Assembly: GCA_001048675.1 (NCBI GenBank)
Contig: CCKK01000007.1
Coordinates: 1-36,493 of the forward strand
Length of the DNA: 36,493 bases
From: Vibrio diabolicus
GTDB taxonomy: Bacteria > Pseudomonadota > Gammaproteobacteria > Enterobacterales > Vibrionaceae
Direction of reading: 5' to 3'
The position numbers were made by a program, and so were the translations under genes. The first letter of the stretch is position 1; each line of letters begins with the position of its first letter. Positions 29,818 to 36,493 of the stretch are shown one piece after another. Below the pieces are notes generated by a model. It searched no databases. It saw only the letters and a list, made by a program, of their open reading frames with translations, and had not been told where the DNA came from.

Positions 29818-30198
29818 CTATACCCCAGTTGCTAGAGCTACTAGACGAACCATAATTCCGTCAATACCCCATAGCACTAGAGCCATTACAATACTTACAG
29901 CTAAAACGATCAGTGTTGTTTGCATGGTTTCTTGGCGAGTAGGCCAAACAACTTTACGTACTTCCATACGCGATTCTTTTGCAAAACTGATCGCTGCTTT
30001 ACCTTTAGTCGTTGTTGCTGCAACGCCTAAGGCAGCTGCAATAAGAACAACAACGCCTGCAGCACGAACCACTACAGACATTTCACCATACAGGTAATTA
30101 CCCACAACAGCGGCAGCTGCCAATACGAAAGCGGCTAACCACTTAAACGTATCTGCTGCGTTTGAGCTATCAGGAGTTTCAGCATTATTTGCTTTCAT
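29818..30198 (-). CDS. secE: Preprotein translocase subunit SecE
   Basis: Inner-membrane SecYEG subunit of 126 aa (E. coli has 127). Three hydrophobic segments lie at about 19-38, 44-63 and 95-118. The conserved amphipathic region before the last helix reads [20 protein letters not shown]. This is the three-helix enterobacterial/Vibrio form rather than the single-helix form. It is co-transcribed with nusG. The upstream neighbour in E. coli, tufB, is missing here apart from a scar. Confidence 0.97.
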   Translation of the reverse strand: MKANNAETPDSSNAADTFKWLAAFVLAAAAVVGNYLYGEMSVVVRAAGVVVLIAAALGVAATTTKGKAAISFAKESRMEVRKVVWPTRQETMQTTLIVLAVSIVMALVLWGIDGIMVRLVALATGV

Positions 30199-30376
30199 AA
30201 AACCAACCTGTTACAAGTCTTAATATAGACGACAACAACCCCGCTGTTGCAGGGCAAACTCCATATCGCTGAAAAAATCAGCGTACTCTTCTTAAGATTA
30301 AGCATCTTTGCTTAATCTTGCTCTGCGCCCAACCCACTTCTGAACAAGAAAACAGCAAAAATAATGTTGAGTGCAG
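30199..30376 (-). promoter_or_regulatory. secE-nusG upstream region
   Basis: About 180 bp that must hold the secE promoter. On the minus strand there is an 11-bp perfect hairpin AAGATTAAGCA/TGCTTAATCTT (30294-30319), then smaller CGCTGA/TCAGCG and CCCTG/CGGGG stems. I found no convincing -35/-10 pair by eye. Confidence 0.4.
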
Positions 30377-30404
30377 AAAAAGGGCATCAAATGATGCCCT
30401 TTTT
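30377..30404. terminator. Terminator of the tRNA / former tufB transcript
   Basis: AAAAAGGGCATC and GATGCCCTTTTT form a long perfect stem with an AAAT loop and flanking A and T runs. On the minus strand it ends the tRNA operon, just after the tuf scar, where the tufB terminator would be. Confidence 0.92.
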
Positions 30405-30477
30405 GCTACTGGTTCGTCAAATCTAATTCAAGATTTTCCGAAAGCATCGCTAATTCGCTATGAATTAGTCGAAGATC

Positions 30478-30504
30478 TTAGCGTTCAAATTTTTCTTTAG
30501 ACAT
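30478..30504 (-). pseudogene. tufB: tufB deletion scar (MSKEKFER-stop)
   Basis: On the minus strand, directly after the tRNA genes and behind a GAGGGACCACTC leader, an ATG at 30504 encodes MSKEKFER, the invariant EF-Tu N-terminus, and then meets TAA. Read one frame over, the same bases continue as GCT AAG ATC TTC GAC TAA (A-K-I-F-D-stop), which looks like the EF-Tu C-terminus. This is exactly where tufB stands in the E. coli thrU-tyrU-glyT-thrT-tufB operon, and a terminator follows. The simplest reading is an internal deletion of nearly the whole gene that kept both ends. The eight-codon frame could still be translated. The C-terminal match is from memory of Vibrio EF-Tu and is less certain than the N-terminal one. 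Confidence 0.85.
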
Positions 30505-30607
30505 GAGTGGTCCCTCTAGGTACGGATTTAGGTGGCCCAAATTGACCACGCAACCAAAAAAAGAATAATTGGTAAATCTAATATCAAAAGGAAATAAACT
30601 TGAGAGC

Positions 30608-30683
<76 letters not shown>

Positions 30684-30696
30684 ACTCAAATTAGAG

Positions 30697-30771
<75 letters not shown>

Positions 30772-30806
30772 AACACGTAACTCTGAGAGCTATTTCCTAA
30801 AGAATA

Positions 30807-30891
<85 letters not shown>

Positions 30892-30927
30892 AAATTTTCA
30901 AGCCATTCAGACTACTAAAGGAAAGAA

Positions 30928-31003
<76 letters not shown>

Positions 31004-31016
31004 ATAAGTGGTGCGC

Positions 31017-31045
31017 ATTCTATTGAATGATTTTCGAGGTTGCAA
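31017..31045 (-). promoter_or_regulatory. Promoter of the tRNA operon
   Basis: Minus-strand -35 TTGCAA (31040-31045), 17-bp spacer and -10 TAGAAT (31017-31022) are followed by the GC-rich discriminator GCGCACC, typical of stringently controlled stable-RNA promoters. An AT-rich, A-tract-containing stretch upstream (31050-31085) resembles an UP element. Confidence 0.85.
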
Positions 31046-31208
31046 TAGTAATTTTAAAAAAAATCATAAAATTCGATTTTTTAGATTCGTTTGCTGTAAA
31101 TTCGTACAAACTTGGCTTTTTTAAAGTAAACTTCGACCTTTGTCGTTTGCTTTGAAGTTCGCTTGATGTATGTTCTTGCTTCTACTAAACCAAGGATAAA
31201 AGAGACCC

Positions 31209-32132
31209 ATGAGTCCATTTTTGTCATTTGACCGTGCAAACTGGGCCGAGTTAAGAAACTCTGTACCGATGACACTTTCTGAAGACGACTTGACTGCGCT
31301 TCAGGGCATTAATGAAAACCTAACCATGGAGGAAGCGGTAGAAATCTACCTTCCTTTGTCTCGTCTTTTGAATCTGTACGTCCAAGCCCGTCAAAGCCGC
31401 AACTCTGTATTACAACAATTCTTGAATACGGAAGAACATGCCCCTCCTTTTGTGATTGGTATCGCCGGCAGTGTCGCTGTAGGCAAAAGTACGACAGCTC
31501 GTATTCTGACCGCATTGCTTTCTCGTTGGGAGAATCATCCCAAAGTGTCCTTGGTCACTACAGATGGCTTTCTATATCCGAAAAAGGTACTAGAAGAACG
31601 CGGTATCATGCATCGTAAAGGGTTTCCTGAGTCCTATGATATCAAACGTTTAGTTGAGTTTATGTCTGACGTTAAAGCGGGTAAGCCGGATCTTGAAGTA
31701 CCTATTTACTCCCACATCACGTATGACATTACGGACGAACTAAGAAAAGTTGATAGACCGGATGTTCTTATCATTGAAGGTTTAAACGTTCTACAAAGTG
31801 GAATGGATTATCCGCATGATCCACATCGCGTCTTTGTCTCTGATTTTTTGGATTTTTCGATCTATGTCGATGCTGAAACAGAGACAATTGAACAGTGGTA
31901 TGTGGAACGATTTTTAAAGTTTCGCCAAGGGGCTTTTACTAAACCCGGTTCTTATTTTAGTCACTACACGCAACTGTCAGTCGATGAAGCAAAGCAAAAA
32001 GCGAAACAAATTTGGCATGATATTAATGGGCTCAACTTGGAGCTAAATATTCTTCCCACCCGAGAAAGAGCCCATTTGATTCTACACAAAGGCGTCAACC
32101 ACTTGGTTGATAAGGTGTCTTTACGAAAGTAA
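31209..32132 (+). CDS. coaA: Pantothenate kinase, type I
   Basis: Cytoplasmic enzyme that phosphorylates pantothenate, the rate-limiting and CoA-inhibited first step of CoA synthesis. The 307-aa product (E. coli has 316) has the P-loop [12 protein letters not shown] near residues 84-95, [16 protein letters not shown] and [10 protein letters not shown], all diagnostic of the prokaryotic type I (PRK-like) family. The start at 31209 has AAGGATAAAAGAGACCC upstream. It is divergent from the tRNA operon and convergent with birA, with only 7 bp between stop codons. Confidence 0.96.
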   Translation: MSPFLSFDRANWAELRNSVPMTLSEDDLTALQGINENLTMEEAVEIYLPLSRLLNLYVQARQSRNSVLQQFLNTEEHAPPFVIGIAGSVAVGKSTTARILTALLSRWENHPKVSLVTTDGFLYPKKVLEERGIMHRKGFPESYDIKRLVEFMSDVKAGKPDLEVPIYSHITYDITDELRKVDRPDVLIIEGLNVLQSGMDYPHDPHRVFVSDFLDFSIYVDAETETIEQWYVERFLKFRQGAFTKPGSYFSHYTQLSVDEAKQKAKQIWHDINGLNLELNILPTRERAHLILHKGVNHLVDKVSLRK

Positions 32133-32139
32133 TTGAACG

Positions 32140-33105
32140 TCAATCGCTTTTACGCAACGAGATTTCCCCACCAATGTAAGTCTCTGGCCCTTGCGAGGTT
32201 TCGAGTAATATCCCGCCTTGATGATCGATGCCGCGTACGACGCCGTGCACCTCTCTAGGTCCGATGAGCAGCTTGACTTGACGATTGAGAAAGTTATCTA
32301 ATCGATTCCAACGTTCGACAAAGCTGGTAAGCCCTTTCAGTTCATACTCGATAAGTGCGGAATTCCAATGCTTGATAAGCGTCGTCGCTAGGACATTTCT
32401 ATCGATCACGAGACTCTCGTTTACCTGATTCAATGTTGTCCATGGTTGATCAATCTCAGGTTGCTCATCAGGCATTCCAATATTGAGCCCCATCCCAATC
32501 ACAAGATGAGCAGCACCACCGGCCTGCCCTGACATCTCCACTAAGATTCCTGCCAGTTTTTTATCTTGATAATACAGGTCATTTGGCCACTTGAGTTTAA
32601 CGCCTTGTATGCCCATTTCTTCTAGTGCTTCCACTGCGGCAATACCAATAACAAGGCTTAAGCCCATTGCCGCGGCCATTCCCGCATCTAATCGCCAGTA
32701 CATGGATAGGTATAAGTTAGAGCCAAATGGAGAGATCCATTGTCTACCGCGGCGACCACGTCCTTGTGCTTGATACTCAGCTATACAAACACGGCCCTTT
32801 TCTGACTCTGCAACTCTATCAAGCAAATACTGGTTGGTTGAGTTGATCACAGGAACAAGCTCAACAAGTGACTCCGCACTAGCAGTAAGGAGAGCTTCAT
32901 CTAGCAACTGCAATGGTGATGCCAACTGGTAACCGCGCCCTTGCACTCGATAAATATCAATGCCCCACTCACTAAGACCTTTAATATGCTTAGCTATTGC
33001 CGCTCTGGATACATTCAGGGCTTCGCCCAGCGCCTCTCCAGAATGAAACTCGCCGTTACTTAATGACTTTAAGATATGAAGTTTCGTAGAGTGATCTTTT
33101 CTCAT
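32140..33105 (-). CDS. birA: Biotin--protein ligase / biotin operon repressor BirA
   Basis: Bifunctional protein of 321 aa (E. coli also 321). It activates biotin to biotinyl-AMP, transfers it to the acetyl-CoA carboxylase BCCP subunit, and represses the bio operon as a dimer. The N-terminal winged-helix (GEALGEALNVSRAAIAKHIK) marks the regulatory class. The catalytic GRGRRGRQW loop lies near residue 115-123, and KWPNDLYYQDKKLAGILVE near 175-195. The start overlaps the murB stop by 4 bp, so the two are translationally coupled. Confidence 0.96.
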   Translation of the reverse strand: MRKDHSTKLHILKSLSNGEFHSGEALGEALNVSRAAIAKHIKGLSEWGIDIYRVQGRGYQLASPLQLLDEALLTASAESLVELVPVINSTNQYLLDRVAESEKGRVCIAEYQAQGRGRRGRQWISPFGSNLYLSMYWRLDAGMAAAMGLSLVIGIAAVEALEEMGIQGVKLKWPNDLYYQDKKLAGILVEMSGQAGGAAHLVIGMGLNIGMPDEQPEIDQPWTTLNQVNESLVIDRNVLATTLIKHWNSALIEYELKGLTSFVERWNRLDNFLNRQVKLLIGPREVHGVVRGIDHQGGILLETSQGPETYIGGEISLRKSD

Positions 33106-34145
33106 CTTAACGCCTCGATCTGAGCCAGGTTGGTTTCCCCGGTACGGTTCAGAAATCGAACTTCATGCTCAAGTTCTATTTGGTATTTATCCCACACTGC
33201 CTGCTTCACTAGGGAAGCAAGTGCGACAACATCATCGGCACTGCAGTTGTCCATGTTGGTCAAAACCAAGGCTTGCATGGGGTTGACCTGTGCACCATGC
33301 ACAGACTTCCCCTTTAATCCGCACTGATCAATCAGCCAACCAGCCGCGACTTTCATTCCGCCAGGAGTTGGATAGGCCACGATATTAGTATGTTGCCTCA
33401 TGAGCCGATCATAATGATCTTGAGTGATCACTGGGTTTTTAAAGAAACTTCCTGCGTTACCTACCTTGACTGGATCCGGCAGTTTCTCCGTTCGCACTTG
33501 GCAAACTCGCTCGAAGATTGTTGCTGGGCTAAGTTGTTCTTTCGGAATATCTTTTAAAGGACCATATTGATTAATCGGTTGCCATTGCTTAGCCAACTTA
33601 AGCCCTAGTGCAGTAATAAAGCACTTTTCATGCAAAGCGTGTTTAAAAATGGAGTCTCGGTAGCCAAAGTTACAGTCTCTGGCGCTCATTCTTCTATTTT
33701 CAAATGTAGTTAGATCAAGAACATCCACGTAGTCACAAATGTCTTTTAGCTCTAGTCCATAGGCTCCAATGTTTTGAATAGGAGCCGAGCCTGCACAGCC
33801 AGGGATCAGGGCTAGGTTTTCTAACCCACCAATTCCCTGACTCACACACCAGGAAACCAAATCAGGCCAGTCTTCACCACCTGCAATATGCAATAGGTAT
33901 TGGTCATCCGTTTCCGTCACATTTTTACCCATGAGTCGATTAACGATCACTAACCCGTCAAAATGCTCAGTGAAAAGAACATTACTTCCTTTACCTAAAA
34001 AAAGTTTCGGTAAATGGGTGAATCTCGGGTCTTGAAATAGTTGGATAACCTCCTCGAGCGACTCGATGGTCGCTAAATAAGAACACGACTGTTCAATCCC
34101 AAAAGTATGGTAAGCCTTAAGGCTTGCATTTGTTTTAATTTGCAT
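33102..34145 (-). CDS. murB: UDP-N-acetylenolpyruvoylglucosamine reductase
   Basis: FAD-dependent enzyme that reduces enolpyruvyl-UDP-GlcNAc to UDP-MurNAc in peptidoglycan synthesis. The 347-aa product (E. coli has 342) is a type I MurB. It has the FAD-binding domain (FLGKGSNVLF, GLENLALIPGCAGSAPIQN, GAYGLELKD), the tyrosine/arginine YRDSIFK, the catalytic serine in GNAGSFFKNPVI near 229 and the C-terminal HEVRFL with the catalytic glutamate. It is the upstream partner of birA, as in E. coli. Confidence 0.96.
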   Translation of the reverse strand: MQIKTNASLKAYHTFGIEQSCSYLATIESLEEVIQLFQDPRFTHLPKLFLGKGSNVLFTEHFDGLVIVNRLMGKNVTETDDQYLLHIAGGEDWPDLVSWCVSQGIGGLENLALIPGCAGSAPIQNIGAYGLELKDICDYVDVLDLTTFENRRMSARDCNFGYRDSIFKHALHEKCFITALGLKLAKQWQPINQYGPLKDIPKEQLSPATIFERVCQVRTEKLPDPVKVGNAGSFFKNPVITQDHYDRLMRQHTNIVAYPTPGGMKVAAGWLIDQCGLKGKSVHGAQVNPMQALVLTNMDNCSADDVVALASLVKQAVWDKYQIELEHEVRFLNRTGETNLAQIEALR

Positions 34146-34216
34146 AGTAGGTTTGCAACGTCAGATAAGATTCTCTTAAACTGTCGACATTCTACATTAG
34201 TTATCTTTTAACCGCA

Positions 34217-34678
34217 GTGACAATACCTGACTCATTAATCATAGAAGTGTTAAATCCTATCAAGCTCCCTCTCATTAAGAGGTTGTACAAAGCGCATTAC
34301 CCTTCGGGTCGAGCCAAAAAGGATGAACTGATCATTACAGCGAGCCATAAAGGTGAAATCGTTGCGTTACTACGCTTAAAAACCGTAGATAGATCTCGAT
34401 TGCTGACGGGAATGCTGGTCATTCCAACACTTAGGGGAACTGGCATTGGAAAAGAACTACTAACTCATTGTAAAAACAATGTTTTCACTGATGGCGATTA
34501 TTGCTTCGCGTTTACACATCTCGAATCCTATTATTCCAAGCATGGATTCAAAACCATTGATTGCTCTGAGCTACCACACCCGCTAAAAATGGCATTTCAA
34601 CGCTATGTAGATAGCGGTAAAGATCTCATTCCAATGCAATTCATCTCTTCAACGACATCAAAACGCGCGCTTTTGTAG
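34217..34678 (+). CDS. GNAT-family N-acetyltransferase
   Basis: Small protein of up to 153 aa with the acetyl-CoA binding motif A near residues 65-82 (GMLVIPTLRGTGIGKELL) and a typical YYSKHGFKTID segment after it. The substrate cannot be predicted. The frame opens at GTG 34217 with no clear ribosome binding site. Another in-frame GTG at 34247 would shorten the product by ten residues, so the start is uncertain. A possible promoter is TTGCAA with TTAAAC 17 bp downstream in the 70-bp spacer from murB. It lies 71 bp before pssA in the same direction. Confidence 0.78.
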   Translation: MTIPDSLIIEVLNPIKLPLIKRLYKAHYPSGRAKKDELIITASHKGEIVALLRLKTVDRSRLLTGMLVIPTLRGTGIGKELLTHCKNNVFTDGDYCFAFTHLESYYSKHGFKTIDCSELPHPLKMAFQRYVDSGKDLIPMQFISSTTSKRALL

Positions 34679-34749
34679 CCAGGTAAATCATATCTTTGAT
34701 AAAATGGCAGGTTCGCAATATTGCACTAAACTAAGGTACTCATACCGAT

Positions 34750-36090
34750 ATGATAGTAAGTAGGAATCCATTCGAACAGTTGCCAAGTCTCGCTGTCAAT
34801 CCGGAAGACTTTGATGTTCTGTATTCAGCAGAATCATTCAGGACTCGTCTTTTGGATGCAATCAGCAAAGCAACGTCGCGAATTTACCTAGTCGCTCTAT
34901 ATCTGGAAGATGATGAAGCTGGACGTGAAATTCTCACTGCGCTTTATGAAGCGAAACAGCGCAATCCTGGGTTGGACATCAATATCTGTGTCGACTGGCA
35001 TCGAGCGCAGCGTGGCCTGATTGGTGCGGAAACATCTGAGGGTAATTCTGCGCTTTACAAAGCGTATGCCAATAAGTACCAACACCCGATCCCTGTCTAT
35101 GGTATACCTGTGCGTGGCAGAGAGGTTTTTGGGGTACTGCATTTAAAAGGCTTCATTGTCGATGATACTGTCATCTACAGTGGAGCAAGCTTAAATAATG
35201 TTTATCTGCACTATCACGAACGCTATCGCTTTGATCGTTACCATGTGATTCGACATGAGTCTCTAGCTAATTCAATGGTGCAATTCATTCAGGAAGAGAT
35301 GATTGCTCACCCTGCTGTCAATGATCTTGCTGGAAAAGATAAGCCAGAAACCAAAGAAATTAAGTCGGCGATTCGTCAACTGAGAGCTTCACTTGCTCAA
35401 GCTAATTATAAGTTTGAAGACCAACCACCAACAGAGGAAAGTGTAAAAATCACCCCACTAGTTGGTCTAGGCAAACGCCGCAATCTGCTCAATCAACAGA
35501 TTGTAAAGTTACTAGCGGCCGCCCAAAACGAAATCTTTATCTGTACGCCTTACTTTAACTTCCCTAAAGCGCTGCATCGTGAAGTGAAGCGAGCCATGAA
35601 ACGCGGTGTGAAAGTAACTATTGTTGTGGGCGACAAGACAGCAAACGACTTTTATATTGCCCCTGAGGAAGACTTTAAAACCATTGGCGGACTTCCATAT
35701 CTGTATGAAGTAAACCTACGCCGCTTTGCGAAAGCAAATGAAGCGAATATCGCTGCGCGTAAACTGTCAATTCACCTCTGGAAGCATGACAATAATAGCT
35801 TCCATCTCAAAGGGATTTGGGTTGATAAACGCTATATGCTACTGACGGGGAATAACTTAAATCCTCGGGCTTGGTCACTTGATCTAGAAAATGGGCTTCT
35901 CATCCAAGACAATTATGCGAAACTCACTGATAAGTTCGAAGATGAGGTTTCGCGTATCCTTGAGCATACCCATCTTATCTGTACTTATAAACAGTTAGAA
36001 AAAGTGGAAGATTATCCGATAGGGGTGCAGCGGTTAGTAAGAAAAATAACCCGCCTAAAAGCAGATGGGGTTTTAAAACGCATCCTGTAA
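34750..36090 (+). CDS. pssA: CDP-diacylglycerol--serine O-phosphatidyltransferase
   Basis: Phosphatidylserine synthase of the phospholipase D superfamily (gram-negative, type I), making the precursor of phosphatidylethanolamine at the inner membrane surface. The 446-aa product (E. coli has 451) carries two HKD-type motifs, HLKGFIVDDTVIYSGASLNN near residue 131 and HLKGIWVDKRYMLLTGNNLN near 352. Family-specific stretches such as VDWHRAQRGLIGA and VGDKTANDFYI are also present. The ATG at 34750 has only a weak, distant AAGG. It ends at a good terminator. Confidence 0.95.
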   Translation: MIVSRNPFEQLPSLAVNPEDFDVLYSAESFRTRLLDAISKATSRIYLVALYLEDDEAGREILTALYEAKQRNPGLDINICVDWHRAQRGLIGAETSEGNSALYKAYANKYQHPIPVYGIPVRGREVFGVLHLKGFIVDDTVIYSGASLNNVYLHYHERYRFDRYHVIRHESLANSMVQFIQEEMIAHPAVNDLAGKDKPETKEIKSAIRQLRASLAQANYKFEDQPPTEESVKITPLVGLGKRRNLLNQQIVKLLAAAQNEIFICTPYFNFPKALHREVKRAMKRGVKVTIVVGDKTANDFYIAPEEDFKTIGGLPYLYEVNLRRFAKANEANIAARKLSIHLWKHDNNSFHLKGIWVDKRYMLLTGNNLNPRAWSLDLENGLLIQDNYAKLTDKFEDEVSRILEHTHLICTYKQLEKVEDYPIGVQRLVRKITRLKADGVLKRIL

Positions 36091-36104
36091 GCATAATTAA
36101 CTTC

Positions 36105-36136
36105 AAAGCTCAGCATTTTCCTGCTGGGCTTTTTTA
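36105..36136 (+). terminator. Terminator of pssA
   Basis: An 11-bp stem AAAGCTCAGCA/TGCTGGGCTTT (one G-U pair) with a TTTTCC loop is followed by a T run, 15 bp past the pssA stop. Confidence 0.9.
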
Positions 36137-36168
36137 TTATTCCTAGATCCAACAGCTTAATACTCTAT

Positions 36169-36206
36169 TAGACCTCTGTTAGTAGACCTCTGTTAGTAGG
36201 CTTCAG
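36169..36206. repeat. Short tandem repeat, 14-bp unit
   Basis: TAGACCTCTGTTAG occurs twice in perfect tandem (36169-36182, 36183-36196), followed by a decayed partial third copy (7 of 10 bases). Confidence 0.85.
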
Positions 36207-36375
36207 TAAATAAACTTGCGAGACACAACTGAACCCAAAACACAACAACCTAGAATCTAGAAAGGTAATACATGCGTAAGTGGCTAGGTGCTTAATAACT
36301 CAGCCTTCCGCTCTTACTCTTTCCCACACTACACTAGTGAATAATCTTTCTAACACGTAATAAAGGGGAGCTTTA
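36207..36375. other. Non-coding region near the window end
   Basis: No supportable gene of normal length. One very short frame has a good ribosome binding site: AAAGG, then ATG at 36272, encoding MRKWLGA and a stop (36272-36295). A CCTAGA/TCTAG palindrome precedes it. Its significance is unknown. Confidence 0.4.
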
Positions 36376-36493
36376 ATGAGTCAGCATAGGGAATAAAAAC
36401 TAGCGCTCGAGACTGGGATCCTGTTCAGCAGAAACCACACAGAACTGCGCAACACCTCACTCATGACAGGGCTTAGAAAGCATAGCGAAGAGG
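36376..36493 (+). pseudogene. Possible broken or partial frame at window edge
   Basis: GGGGAG seven bases before ATG 36376 opens MSQHRE and then meets TAA (36394-36396). The same frame then stays open for the remaining 32 codons to the window end (KLALETGILFSRNHTELR and onwards). A CAA-to-TAA change would explain this, but the opposite strand is also open over much of the stretch, so it may not be coding. I do not recognise the family. Confidence 0.3.

Overview
The window looks like chromosome I of a Vibrio, most likely from the Harveyi clade (V. parahaemolyticus / alginolyticus / campbellii type). This rests on protein-level resemblance to Vibrio and enteric homologues, on the gene order cadCBA - zntR - purHD - yjaH/hupA - yjaG - hemE - nudC - rsd - rpoCB - rplLJAK - nusG - secE - tRNA - coaA - birA - murB, and on moderate GC. 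The species cannot be fixed from the sequence alone. Most of the window is conserved housekeeping DNA. I see no prophage, insertion sequence, integron or CRISPR array.

Region by region. (a) 1-6450 is the lysine-decarboxylase acid-resistance locus: cadA and cadB on the minus strand, then a 700-bp spacer with a 15-copy hexamer microsatellite, then the membrane-bound regulator cadC. (b) 6526-10277 holds zntR and, divergently, the purine genes purH and purD, separated by a 154-bp spacer that is almost entirely a nested stem-loop. (c) 10311-14942 holds the DUF1481 lipoprotein gene with hupA, a CNNM/CBS membrane protein, yjaG, and a two-gene set encoding a D-2-hydroxyacid dehydrogenase and a uracil-DNA-glycosylase-family protein. 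(d) 14950-18122 holds a 120-bp element with terminal inverted repeats, hemE, a possible small RNA, nudC and rsd. (e) 18155-30198 is the RNA polymerase / ribosomal protein supercluster (rpoC, rpoB, rplL, rplJ, rplA, rplK, nusG, secE), all on the minus strand. Its promoters, the rplL-rpoB attenuator and leader hairpins can be seen directly. (f) 30377-31045 holds four tRNA genes (Thr-Tyr-Gly-Thr) in the order of the E. coli thrU-tufB operon, but tufB has collapsed to a 27-bp scar. (g) 31209-36136 holds coaA, birA, murB, a GNAT acetyltransferase and pssA. The last 350 bp contain no intact gene.

How it works together. cadC-cadB-cadA form an acid-induced lysine/cadaverine module. secE to rpoC is the translation and transcription machinery, driven by promoters with GC-rich discriminators typical of stringent control. 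rsd (anti-sigma70) lies convergent to rpoC.

The most notable observations are: the tufB deletion scar that leaves MSKEKFER followed by stop; a conflict at the cadB start, where the ATG with the good ribosome binding site is out of frame across a run of seven A; the hexamer repeat beside the same operon; the structured purH-purD spacer; a candidate small RNA between hemE and nudC; and the rplJ promoter lying inside a 15-bp perfect palindrome.
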